In this document: positions 34,417 through 45,771 of the stretch, piece by piece | Numbering within the stretch: position 1 is the first letter of the stretch | How the letters are laid out: each line of letters begins with the position of its first letter | Assembly (NCBI GenBank): GCA_947846985.1 | Contig: CANTUZ010000001.1 | Span: forward strand, 170,476,447 to 170,540,446 | DNA: 64,000 nucleotides | Direction: 5' to 3' | DNA from: Fratercula arctica | Lineage: Eukaryota > Chordata > Aves > Charadriiformes > Alcidae | Notes under the pieces: model-generated | Told to the model about the DNA's origin: nothing | The model's input: only the letters and a program-made list of their open reading frames with translations | The model's database searches: none | Translations under genes and position numbers: made by a program

Positions 34417-34419
34417 TGG

Positions 34420-34959
34420 TCTATATTTCTAAACTTAAACTCTGTTAGCTGTGTAATATCCTGAATTCCAGATCATCAGAGCCTAGTACCAGTTGAACAG
34501 GATCTACATAGTGTAAAGCATGTGTTTTCTACCTCGAACATTTCCTGCAATTGTGACTACTACAATTGTGCTTACTTGAGTAAAATGATACGTGTGACAT
34601 AATTGATATCTCATGAACTGCCAAGGCTCGGAGTGTGGTTTGTGTGCTGTTGGATAGGATTTGGCACATGAAAACACAGAACATAAGCTGTACGTGGATG
34701 GCTATTCTCATTCTCCACAAAGAATAAAACTTACCAAAGGTCCAAAAGTGGTTTGAACGTAAAGATCATGTAGACTTAACATATACTTTGTGCTTGGTGA
34801 TTTATACTTTGGTGGTTTATTTTGTTCATAAACTAAGTAGGTTTTTCTAGCTATCATGGATCAGGTAGATGGGTGGAGGTTTTGGTATGCTGTGGAACAA
34901 TTACTAAATTGGCTAAAAGTACAAAAGTACAGCATTGTTTACACATTAAGGAAAAGTAT
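34420..34959. other. Intergenic, immediately 3' of CCDC59
   Basis: AT-rich, with a second AATAAA near 34724. It may include the start of the LTR. Nothing else is seen. Confidence 0.6.
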
Positions 34960-36055
34960 AAAATCAAGAGACTTCTGAGGTAGAAAACAGCTGCAGCTGG
35001 CATGAAGAATAGAACATCTGCGGTTCCCTGATAGTGATGCTTGTGAAGCTACATGAGGCATGGGGCGGGATGCAATTATTCCACGGCTTTACCTTATGAT
35101 GTATAGCAGATATGGGAACGGGACGATACCATGAAACAGATAAGCTGCCAATTAGCTGCGTGCTCGATACTCGGAGACAACATTTTGTCAAATTTTGATG
35201 AAATGCTGTCCTTTATGTGGACTTTGCTCATTATAATGTCATTATAATACCAAAACACACCTCCATCCTAAAGGCTACCCAAGGTGTGACCACTCCTTCT
35301 TGAGTCTGCACCCTGAATTTTTTGTAAACTATACCTTTAAATGTGAAGCGAGAGAATTTTACACCAATCATAATTAAAGTATTTATGACTAAAGTCACTC
35401 AAACTCCACCTTGAAGGTAAAAAATAGTATAAAAATAGCCCAAGAAAGGGGGGATACCCAGGGAAGACACCATCGCAAAGAACTCCATCACTGACTTCTG
35501 GGATCAGTTGACGGGCTGAGCCTTTCTTCCCCCCCATAGGGATGCCTTTGGGTAAGACTTAGATTATAAAGAGTGCTTTGTCGGGAAACTTAGAAATTTC
35601 TCTAGAGAATCTCTTTCCTACATTTACAGCCAGGCTGTATTGTTTATAACTTTGTCGCGCGTTTGATATATGTAATAATACTTTCATTTGCACGTGCTTT
35701 GCAGACAGTGTATTTATCACCGGCAATCCGAAGAACCTATGTATCTGTTGTTTAAATAAACTGCACTGTTTAAGTAGCTAGTTGTTTCGGTTCCTCAGTG
35801 AACGTGACCAAAGATTCGAGAATGGCCGTGCTAGTTCATGAGCATGACTAGACTGAAGGTGCAGTCCACTATTAGTGCATCCAAATCGTAATAGTTTAAT
35901 ACATATTAAACGCGATTGGACTGATAGTGCTGAATTGGGCATCACTCAGAATTTAAACCCAGCCGCACCTGGCCTCCCACCTCAGTGAGGAGTGTTAGAA
36001 CGCAAGGGGGTTTATCTTCTGCCAAAACCGCTTTGCCTCTTTCCACGCAACAGTA
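34960..36055 (+). mobile_element. Probable solo LTR of an avian ERVL-like endogenous retrovirus
   Basis: A block just downstream of CCDC59 with LTR layout: TATA-like TATAAAAA at 35428-35435, the phrase GGGGGGATACCCAGGGAAGA shortly after, a poly(A) signal AATAAA at 35755-35760 followed by CTGCACTG, and a downstream part with GTTTCGGTTCCTCAGTGAAC and GTGCTGAATTGGGCA. This order and wording match my memory of abundant bird ERVL-type LTRs. No gag, pol or env frame adjoins it, so it is probably a solo LTR or fragment. Both limits are approximate; the left edge could extend toward 34800. Confidence 0.65.
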
Positions 36056-37536
36056 CGCTGAGTATATCAAGTTTCTAATCTTTGGAACATTGTAGGAAAA
36101 AGAACTCTCTTAAATCTTGATTTGGAGATGCAATTGGTGATCTTTGGCCTAATAAAATGAAAGCGTTCTTAGCAAGACTAGTAAGTCTGCAGTAAAGCAA
36201 GTTAACTATTTTCCTTAAGTTTATACAGGAGAATACTATTATAGTTCTGCCTTTATCTTGGTCTACTTTGGCAGCCAAGAAATAATACTGAGGTTTTTTT
36301 CTGCATATAGTAAAGACTATTTAGCCATCCAAGTAAGGAATGGCTTGGAATAAATTTCTCAGGACATGCTCTGTAAGAATTGCATTATGTTTACCATATT
36401 ACAGTATTAAACTGTTTACTATAAACTATATCATTTAGAAGTTGATGTCAACTGCAAAAAGATCCTTATTTAAAATGCGTGGGAAAAAATAGTTTTGAAT
36501 TGTATGACAAGTGCTGTTAAATGAGGAAGAGTTTAGGAGTTTGTCTAAAATGTTTCTTGTGTCAGTATCCTGAGGCTTTTTCAACCTCAGCTTGTTACAC
36601 TTTTTGCAAGGCTTTCAGTCCTTGAGCTGTGATGTCATTTAGGGAAAACTGAACACAAGTGATAAGGTAGTGCACCAGCAGAAGATGTGTGAGCTTTTCT
36701 TGAAATGGGCATATCCATTTTGGGAGAGAAAGGGAGTGTAAAACTGACATGCTTATTCTGTTTTATACTTTTCCTTCTATATTTTTTCTGATAATTGCTG
36801 TAGTTGCCAATTTTGTGTGGCTTCATGCTGAAACATTAAAAAAGCAGAAATCTGCCAAGTGCCCAGAACGTGGGAAGGCAAGTTTTAAGATACACAGTCT
36901 GATTTGATTCTTGTTGTTCTAAGCTGTCAGCTTTTATTTTAAAAAATGCAAACTCAACTATTTATATCAATTATTAGGTTTTTCTTTTTTTCGGTAGTGC
37001 AAAAGACTTAAAATATTACATTCATGTAACTTGTGAATTCATGGTTAAAATTCTTCCATTTTTTTTGTTTGCACACGCCTGCTGCTCTCTGTGATCTTTT
37101 ATCATTCTTTGGCTAAGGAAATGTTAAACACAAGTATTCTGAATTGTCATCTTAAAAAGATGCCTTCTCAGTTTGCCATCAGTTCACTTAAGTACCTGCT
37201 GGGCAGATGTTTGCCATAATGTCAGCTGTCTGGAAAGATTTTGGAAAACCTTAAGTTTTCGATCAGTTAATTCCAGGATTAGAGCAGTCTTAGATCAGGC
37301 CATCCTGGATTACTGGTGTCGCTATAGATACTGGTATGCAGTCTAAATACCAGTCCACTTTTAGATATGGTGTTTAGATGTAGCGCATTTGGTTGAAGTT
37401 TGAATGATGTATTTGAAATTCAGATTTTTTTTCTCTTGTGTTAAAATGAGTGAAAGCTTAACTATCAAAATATTCCGTATGCTTGATTTCTTCCTGGAGA
37501 ATAGGCTAGGTAATACGAGCTAGTAAGTTAATTACC

Positions 37537-37552
37537 TTTTTTTTTTTTTTTT
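37537..37552 (+). repeat. T(16) homopolymer
   Basis: Sixteen consecutive T in intergenic sequence. Confidence 0.9.
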
Positions 37553-38319
37553 AATTCCTCCTTAGCAACAAGAAGTCTCAGCTGTTGATTAGTGGAAAAG
37601 AACAGAATTCTGCTCTAAAAAGAAATCTCTATTTTTCTTACTTGTGTTAGTCTCTGGTTTTGTTTAAGAATTAGAATTTTGAGAGAAATTCAGGATTCAG
37701 AGTATCTGTTGCACAGTACTGGTCATTCAAATTTAATTTTACCTCATTCTAACTTTAATTGTTGTCCTTCTCTTTAGTCTTTTTATGTTATCTTTTTATC
37801 TTCATGTTCTTGGCGACAGCTAATGTGAAACAGGCCAGGTTTATCTGATTTTCCTGAAGAGGCAGCTGAAAATGCCTCCCTGTCCCCCCAGTGCTTCAGA
37901 TAGCCCGATGAGGCCGAGCACTTAATCAAAAACCAGCGCGGTATCTGCCCTTAGCCCCAGCATTGCCGGTTTCAGGGAGGAAAGGGAGTTTCTGTCATTC
38001 CTCCCCATCGTTTTCTCTCCTCCATAGACTTACTTCATTTAGAGATAAAAAGGGGCTGTGACTAAACCCAGCCTCTCACAGACTCGTATGAGAGACCTTT
38101 CTTTCCACCAGAAGTTAATTCATGGTGTACCAGTTATAAAAGGAAGAAGTTGAAATTAGGCTTTTCCTCACGCTGCCCTTTGCTGATTACCATGAAGTAG
38201 CACTGCTCAGGACAGTCGTCACGAGAAGCTGCCGCAGTCCAGTGTCTCAGCTGCTTCCTGAGCCCGCGCTCCTGCGCTGTCAAGCATCCAAAATTAATTC
38301 CGGAAGGCAGCGATACAGC

Positions 38320-38425
38320 AGTGATGGCGCTGGGTGGCTCAGGGTCACACAGGCAGAGAGAGGAATGGAACCTTCGCTTTCATTTGCAGAGTAGCACTGT
38401 GTCAACTGACCCATCATCTTTTTAT
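38320..38425 (+). repeat. Possible MIR/CORE-SINE-like fragment
   Basis: The order GGCTCAGGGTCACACAGGCA, GAGAGGAATGGAACC, then GCACTGTG..CAACTGACCCA resembles the MIR 3' half (AGGTCACACAG, AGGAATAGAACCCAGG, CTCTAACCACTGAGCC). The match is short and diverged, and is judged from memory only. Confidence 0.4.
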
Positions 38426-39138
38426 GGAGGAGAAAAGCGTGGAGAATAGAGGGAAGGAATGTTTTGAGGAAGGTCTCAAAGATCTAATTACTTTTTGTGA
38501 TCTGGCAATCACTAGGAAAATAGTCCAGTAGCAATTATGTGAGTTTATGGAGGCTGCCTGTAAAAGCTGCTGCTTTCAACTGTGTCTTTTAATTTGAAAC
38601 ATACGAAAAGTTAAACTGGCACTGGTTTTTATTAAACTTTGCTCTGAATCTGTAGTGAAGATGTTGAAATGTGAAAAAGAGGACCATAAGTCCTGTTGCC
38701 ATTCTTTTTCTTCCAGTCACGCACTCAACTTTTCTCTAGCAGTTTGTTTTCTGCTCTCTGAAAGCCTGCAGATCTCAAGTCGTTATGTCTTTATGGTGCA
38801 TCTTCTGAGTAGGATGAAGTGGAAGGGATAGGGCTGCACAGTTTGAAATTTTATTCTTTAAGTTGGATAGTCAGTGAATGCAGGCAACTTCAGACGTCTC
38901 TTTTTTCCTTTCATTATAGACCGGTGAAGCTGTGAATCAGAAATAAAGGACGGAAGAAAGCATCAGATACAATACGTTCATGTTCTCTTTTTGGTTCTGA
39001 GGAACAGAATGTGACACTTCCCTTGCTCCTTTTGCAGATAACTTCTTGGGAAATCATAATAGTAACTTAAATGGACCATCTCATTAAGCTTGCTTTGACA
39101 GTACAGGGACTTTCTCACCCTGTACCCATCTCAAAAGA

Positions 39139-39160
39139 TTTTTTTTTTTTTTTTTTTTTT
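39139..39160 (+). repeat. T(22) homopolymer
   Basis: Twenty-two consecutive T. An A/C-rich run (39239-39265) follows about 80 bp later. No retroposed body recognised next to it. Confidence 0.95.
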
Positions 39161-42100
39161 ACCACTAATAGGAAAAATGTCGTGGTTTGGGCTGGACTGA
39201 CCACTGAAATGAATGACAGATGCTCTACCTCCAATCATCACAAAAAAAACAAAACAAAAACTTTCATCTGTTAAGATACTAAGGCTTTGGAAATGTGGGA
39301 CAATGTAGGCTTTGGATTTTTTTATCTTTACTGTCTGATAAATTACGCCTGCACTAAGAATTAGATAAAGAACATGAAGTTAAAAACCTGTTTGTAATAT
39401 TAGTGTCTTATTTCTGCTTTCACAAAGTAATGTTTTAAATAATTAAAGAGTTTAGAAGCGGTTCTAGATGGATTAATGGACAGAAGTGTTGTGACCGTAA
39501 GAAAAATGGAAGGGCACTTCATTTAATAAAATCAGTGAGGGCAGGACAGAGCTCTGAAATACGTTTTCCATAGAATTTTTACTAACTTGTGCACGCCTTT
39601 TGGAAACTGTGGAGTGGATAGCTAGTAATGAACTGAGTGCCACACAGCTAGCTTGCTGATTTTCCTCTACAGAAAACCTTTATGGGAAGTGAAAAAGAGG
39701 GAAAAAAAAATTCTAAAGTAGTTCATTCTGAACTCTTAGTAAAATAATTGTTGCTCCATTCATAAAGCTGCTGTGTAACCGGACCTACAACATGCTGGTT
39801 GTTCTACCTTTGTATATAGGTTTGTCACGAACTTTGTTGTCTTCTATGTAGTTTTTAATTAATAGCAATTTGGATCATTATTTTCAAGTCTAGATTTATT
39901 TATATATTTTCCCAAAAGATAGATTATCCCCACATTTGTATTTATTTTTGTAATATCTTGATATCAACCCAGTTGAGGAAACACATTATGTCTGTTAACA
40001 AACTATGTTTGAGGATCCCACTTTGCAATTTAAAAAAGAAAATACGCATTATAAAAAATAAACTAAGCTAGCTTAATGTTTTACTAACCTGTTCAGTCCA
40101 CGCTTGCTCACTAGATGATATGAAGCGGGACATAAATTTAAACTATCTATATGCAAAAATACATAACTTTATTTTGTCTTCTAACTGCCGTGAGACAATT
40201 TGTGTTACGAAACCCCAAGTGCGAAGAGCAGAAATGTGCGTTTCCCCAAGGAGAGTCCCTGGTTTCTGCTTGCGGTGGGTGCTCTGGGGCCGGAATCGTG
40301 GATCTGCAGATTAAACGGTTACAGCTCTGCTGCACCAAACTGCTTATGGGGTGCCAGAGTGAGCTAAAGCTCCTCGCTGCATAAATGCTGTTCTTTGGGA
40401 CGGAATGAGAAACAAATACCTCTGGTTTTGACCCTTGATAGTTGCCAGGTTATGAGAGCTGATACTGTGTTTTAAGGCTGTCCCTCTAATCTAAGCAACA
40501 ATTTATTTTGAAACAACAACAACAAAAAAGAGTAGTACTATTTGTTACATATATACACAGCATTGAATGTAGATATCTAGCTACAAGGACAGTGCTAAGA
40601 GAAATGATAAGTTCATCTAGATAAAGTTATTTTAGCAACTCATTTAGTTTGTTTTCCTCTGCATTGCTGGAAACGTGAAGTCAAAACTAACAGTGGGCTA
40701 CAGCTAACTGGTTCTTTTATGTACTTTTTAGCATGCTGATTGCTTTTATCAATTATGTTTGAATATCTCAGGGGATTAAGGAGAGTTCTAGAGATTAGTA
40801 GTTGGAGTATGACCTTTTCATTTAGGTCCTGTGCTTATATTTATTGTGACTTTAGTGACTGAGCCCTTTTCTTCCTGAGACCTATGCAGTAGCTAGAAAT
40901 TTTGTTGGTAAATGTGCCCTGTGTGATGAAATCATACAACTCGTGTTTTTAGTTGGGAAGTCTACAAAAGTGGACAGAAAGGGATTAATCTGTTTAACCA
41001 GAAGTGATTTCAGACATTGCTGAGGATGACAGGAACTACTACATGGGTACGAATAGGAGTAGTGGTTCTCTAGCTGCCAGTGGGATTTCACTTTGAAGTA
41101 GCTGTCACTAATACTTTGGGAAGCAGTGAACAAATAAAAGTATTATGGAAATAAATGCAGGCACGGATGCTAATTCTCCTGCAATGCCCATAAACAGTAC
41201 AAGTGTTGAGACATAGGAGTACAGGAGTGGCTGTAATGTAGTAGTCTCATGCACTGAAGTTTTAACACTGTGGGAGGTCTCAAAAACAAGAGTATGGTGC
41301 AGTTTTTATCATCCAGTTAAGTTAGATCAAATATAAGGTAAAATAAATGAATACACCTTTTTTTTTTGCAGAATAGAATCCTAAGTTGAATACTTAACGA
41401 TGAATTTTTTAATTTGTTCTTGGTTTCAAGGGCCGGTTGTAGTTTTGTACGTAGTGGTATCCACCAGACCACTCAGGCCGGCACTGTTTAATGTTCTTTC
41501 CCCAAGAGCTGCATACACCAGTTGAGTCTTTATAATTAAAACAGTCTTCAGGCTGATATAATTTATGGTTCCTACCTACACCAATTTTGGGTTTGCTCCC
41601 TGACGACGGGACTGCTGTATTTTTGTTGAGGATTTCCCAGGGAGGAATGGAAGTAGCTGCCCTCCACAGATGGCTGTCTCATTGGCAGGAAATGCATCTG
41701 GTCTCAGCATTTAGGATTTACTGTGCACATACAAACTCTGCATTCAGTGCACACACAGTATGTCTGATCTGGCCCAGGCTCATCAGATTTATGGCAGGAA
41801 GCTTTACAGCTGATCTGTGCAGATATTGAGCATTTGAAGCTTCTAGAAGCTTTACTGCATGTTTACATACATGGCAGAAGATGAGCTTGCTCGGCATCCG
41901 TGATGGTTGGCAACAGAGTATTCAAGTCTGCATCCACGCTGCTGGGTATTTAAAAGTTACGTGAAAACATTAGGTCATCAAACTTCACCAGACAACACTA
42001 CTGGATACAAAATGTCCACTAACACCAAATATTTAATAACCCTGTCTGTTAATAAATTAAAGCCAAGCTTATTTTTAGTAAGTGCGGTTGCTTTTAGTTC

Positions 42101-43216
42101 AGTGTCCTTTTCCAGTTTGCATCTTATTTTCTGATGATAGCTAAAAAACCCACAACATTCTGCACTTGGGATCACAGAGCATATATCTGCTGGAGGTAGG
42201 ACGTCTCCTCTCAGATATAAAGCTGTAATATGTGATACTTTATGTTCCACTATAATCATTAATGTGTGTTTTTGTCATCTCAGAGAAATATGCTATAATG
42301 TAATTTCTGCTTTTAAGTACAGCATATACATTTCATTCTCCAAAGACAATGCAGTGAAAACTTTTTTTTATGCTGTTTTGATTCCTCCAAATAATGGCTC
42401 ATCTGTAGAAATTATAGGTATAAGAAGCATGATTTCATGCTGTGTCACAATTTCTAGTGATATTTATGATTTTTTTCTCCTACTTATTTCATTTTGTTTT
42501 TTTTTTTCCATTTTTTTCCTTATAGATAGCATAAATAAAACTGATACCTTAGGTGGAAAATGGTATTTGGGTTTAATGAGGTAGACAGAGTTCCTTTTAA
42601 AATAATCTGGCATGCATTAAAATACATTTAGTGGTTGATAAACCAATACATATTAAAATATCAATTTATTCAAAGTATGAATTTTATGATTGTCATATAG
42701 ATGTCAATATGTTGAATTGCAGTGCAGATTTGAAAAAAGCAAATAAGTATTTTATATACACTGTGCTCAAGATTAAAGTGAAGGAAAGGGAATATAAATT
42801 ACACATCCATACCCACACATAGGGATCTGTAGATACTGGTCTGATTTTCAGGCAATTCCTTAAAATGGTAATTTTTATATTTTAAAGGTGTGTCTTGTTG
42901 TCCAGGTGGTAGTGATTGCTGTCATCAGCGTTATTTTAAAACCAATTATATACATCATTCTGTGGTAAATTCACTTTCGGAACACGCAAGTATATTAGCT
43001 GTTGCTTCTCGATCCTTTTTTACAGTATTCTGCTGTGAAGGCAGTCTGTTCTTTAATGCACGGACATAATGTGTACACTGATAAATTGCATTTGCGCTAA
43101 GAGCAATAAATCATGCCAAAAATGGCAAGCGCTTTGTATTTAGCAAATATTTTCATTGGGAGTGTGCAAAGAGGACAAAACACAGTTACAACATACACAG
43201 GAACACCTTCCACTTC

Positions 43217-43950
43217 TGTATCGTACTTGGTAGCAGAGCAAGTTGAGGCCAGCCCTGAGGAGAAGGACTTGGGGCTGTTGGTGGATGAGAAGCTCAACAT
43301 GAGCCATCAGTGTGTCCTTGCAGCCCAGAAAGCCAGCCGCATCCTGGGCTGCATCAAAAGAAGTGTGGCCAGCAGGTCGAGGGAGGTGATTATTCCCCTC
43401 TGCTCTGCTCTGGTGAGACCCCACCTGGAGTACTGCGTCCAGCTCTGGAGTCCCGAACACAAGAAGGACATGGACCTGTTGGAATGGGTCCAGAGGAGGG
43501 CCACAAAGATGATCAAAGGGCTGGAGCACCTCTCCTGTGAAGACAGGCTGAGAGAGTTGGGGTTGTTCAGCCTGGAGAAGAGAAGGCTCTGGGGAGACCT
43601 TATAGCAGCCTTCCAGTACCTAAAGGGGGCCTACAGGAGAGATGGGGAGGGACTCTTTATCAGGGAGTGGAGCAATAGGATGAGGGGTAACGGTTTTAAA
43701 CTGAAAGAGGAGAGATTAGGATAGATATTAGGAAGAAATTCTTTACTGTCAGGATGGTGAGACAGTGGAACAGGTTGCCCAGGGAAGTTGTGGATGCCCC
43801 ATCCCTGGAAGTGTTCAAGGCCAGGCTGGATGGGGCTTTGAGCAGCCTGGTCTAGTGGGAGGTGTCCCTGCCCATGGCAGGGGGGTTGGAACAAGGTGAT
43901 CTTTAAGGTCCCTTCCAATCCGAACCATTCTATGATTCTATGATTCTGTA
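43217..43950 (+). mobile_element. CR1 LINE, relatively intact ORF2 C-terminus and 3' end
   Basis: The best-preserved transposon in the window. An uninterrupted frame to 43724 encodes the end of CR1 ORF2, after the RT catalytic core: [69 protein letters not shown] and LFSLEKRRLWGDLIAAFQYL. The 3' UTR follows (GGTGTCCCTGCCCATGGCAG, GATCTTTAAGGTCCCTTCCA), ending with three 8-mers (ATTCTATG, ATTCTATG, ATTCTGTA) at 43927-43950. It is 5'-truncated, so RT catalytic motifs and the endonuclease are absent and it cannot move by itself. The open frame extends upstream of the repeat into unrelated sequence to 43113 by chance. The intact frame and near-perfect tail suggest a younger insertion than the 4.3-kb copy. 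Confidence 0.97.
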
Positions 43951-45660
43951 AATTGTCAGTTTTTCAGCTGCATAAATGGGCTCCAGCCCACATCCTCACT
44001 TCCCTTCTCTGCTCAGAAAAAGCACACTTAGGAATGGGCTTCATCTTAAATCAGCGGGGCTGAAGCACACGCTTGAAGTTAATCATACAAAATCAGAGAA
44101 ACTAAAAAGGAAAATAAAAGGCTACCTCGTCCATCCTCTGCCCTCTTATGTTGTTTGTTTTCTTTTTTCCTCGAGTTGGAACCTAAGTCTTACGATTTGT
44201 ATATATTTCTGGCAGAGTGCTTTTCGTTACCTCACACCTGACTGCACCGTAAAAGCAAATGAGCAGTGACGTGGTGTCAGGCAGGCACATTAAGAGCAGC
44301 ACCATGTTGGAAGCTTTCTGAAACACCCGATTCTTGAGTGCGTTGTCAGAAGATGTCAGAATTAAGCATATTTCTGTGGAAAACCTGAGCTAGCACGGGC
44401 AATAAATAGCACGCAGGAGGAATTTTTAATGAAAGTTTTATACTTCAAGTAAATTCTGAATGTTGCTCATACCCTCACCCTTCACAGCTGCTGAAATCCT
44501 AAGGTTTTTTGAATAGAAGGTGGGCCTACGTTTAATACTCTGTATATGATGGAAATTAAGATTGTTTGCCAAATTTCTTGGTTCTGAAAGGTAGAAGTAT
44601 CTTGCAAAAATAATATATAGGCACAACTTTCATAGTAGCACCCTTAATTTTTAAATATTTTTTACTTTCTGAAGATTCTTGGGCTGTATTGCAGACTCTT
44701 TCACAATGAATCATCACCTTCCTTGTGTTTGGATTCGCAAAATAAAAACACGGGTATGGTGAAGTTTGAATATCTATTATTTAAAGAAAAATTCATGACT
44801 GAAAAGGAAAAAAAAAAGTAATCAGAAGTGAGCTTAACCTGAAACTATAGTGTGCAGGTAAGACTCTGTGCTTCCTCAGAATGTCATTTGGCAAGCGTGA
44901 AAATAAGCTATCTCCGACCTTAGACAGCTGTAAAAAAAACCCCACAACACCACAAAACAAAACAACAAAAAAAACCAACCCAAAAAGCAGGAATATCCAG
45001 AGGCATCTGTCAGTCTGTTTGCATTAGATGTCTCTCAGAAAGGTGTAGTCTCCTGAGAATTATGAACTTGATGCAGAAATGATTCTTTGACCTGTGCTCT
45101 AAAAAATGTCAGAGTAGATCACTAGTGTACGAGATGTTTGCAGTTTGAATTATTATCTAATATGTTTGGGGTATTATTCCTACTCCACCCAAATCTGATT
45201 TGTACTGAACACTGCAGACTTTTGCATCTGTTAACGGTTGCAGATTAATTACAGACTGAAAAGCTTTTCATTATCCTTTAATTTCATTGTCTTTTAGCTT
45301 CAGTTCTACGGTAGTATTAATAAATCGTAAACACTTCTTCGCAGATTGTAGCAGGGCTATTGTATGTGAAAGAAGAGATTTATTCTGGAGTGGTTTTGGT
45401 ATTAGCTGTAAGGAAGATGCCGTTGTTAAAGTGATGGGGGGCCAGAGAAATGTATTTTCTACTTCTCTTACCAGTGTGGAGGACGAGATCTTCTTCTTTG
45501 TGGCTTGGGACAAAAGTGTGTCCCTAAACTGTGTTTTCATCTTTGATGTATTAAGAATGCACTTCCTCATAAACTTACATCTTTTAAGGGAAGTGACACA
45601 GTAAAGTTGGGGGCCCAATGGAAGAGAAAGGGATGGAAGGCACAGACAACTGGGAGAACT
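43951..45660. other. Intergenic desert, segment 2
   Basis: 1.7 kb between CR1 copies. An A/C-rich low-complexity run lies at about 44930-44990. The overlapping open frames at 45271-45618 (minus) and 45287-45604 (plus) have no recognisable similarity. Confidence 0.7.
44930..44990 (+). repeat. A/C-rich low-complexity tract
   Basis: Almost only A and C (AAAACAAAACAAC-like) for about 60 bp. Similar shorter tracts occur at 39239 and 52133. Confidence 0.85.
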
Positions 45661-45771
45661 GGGGCTTTGAGCAGCCTGGTCTGGTGGGAGGTGTCCCTGC
45701 CCATGGCAGGGGGGTTGGAACTAGGTGATTTTTAAGGTCCCTTTTAACCCAAACCATTCCATGATTCTATG
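45661..45771 (+). mobile_element. CR1 LINE 3' end fragment
   Basis: About 110 bp of the CR1 tail in plus orientation: GGGGCTTTGAGCAGCCTGGT, GGTGTCCCTGCCCATGGCAG, ATTTTTAAGGTCCC, and ATTCCATG plus ATTCTATG at 45756-45771. It is a short, 5'-truncated copy. Confidence 0.95.

Larger units (their letters stand above)
36056..43216. other. Intergenic desert, segment 1
   Basis: 7.2 kb without a recognisable gene. It holds T tracts at 37537-37552 and 39139-39160, a possible MIR-like fragment near 38320-38425, and slightly GC-richer patches at about 37850-38350 and 40200-40390. In human, the side of CCDC59 away from METTL25 is also gene-poor for a long distance, toward PPFIA2. Confidence 0.7.

Noticed and set aside
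40147..40384. 77-codon cysteine-containing plus-strand frame that looked like a small secreted protein
   Set aside because: No convincing signal peptide or cleavage site, a second frame is open on the minus strand, and no promoter or splice context.
43140..43529. 129-codon minus-strand frame, and other frames overlapping 43.1-43.9 kb
   Set aside because: Shadows of the CR1 ORF2 sequence on the plus strand.
45271..45618. Overlapping 115- and 105-codon frames on opposite strands
   Set aside because: No recognisable similarity, and open on both strands; judged chance.
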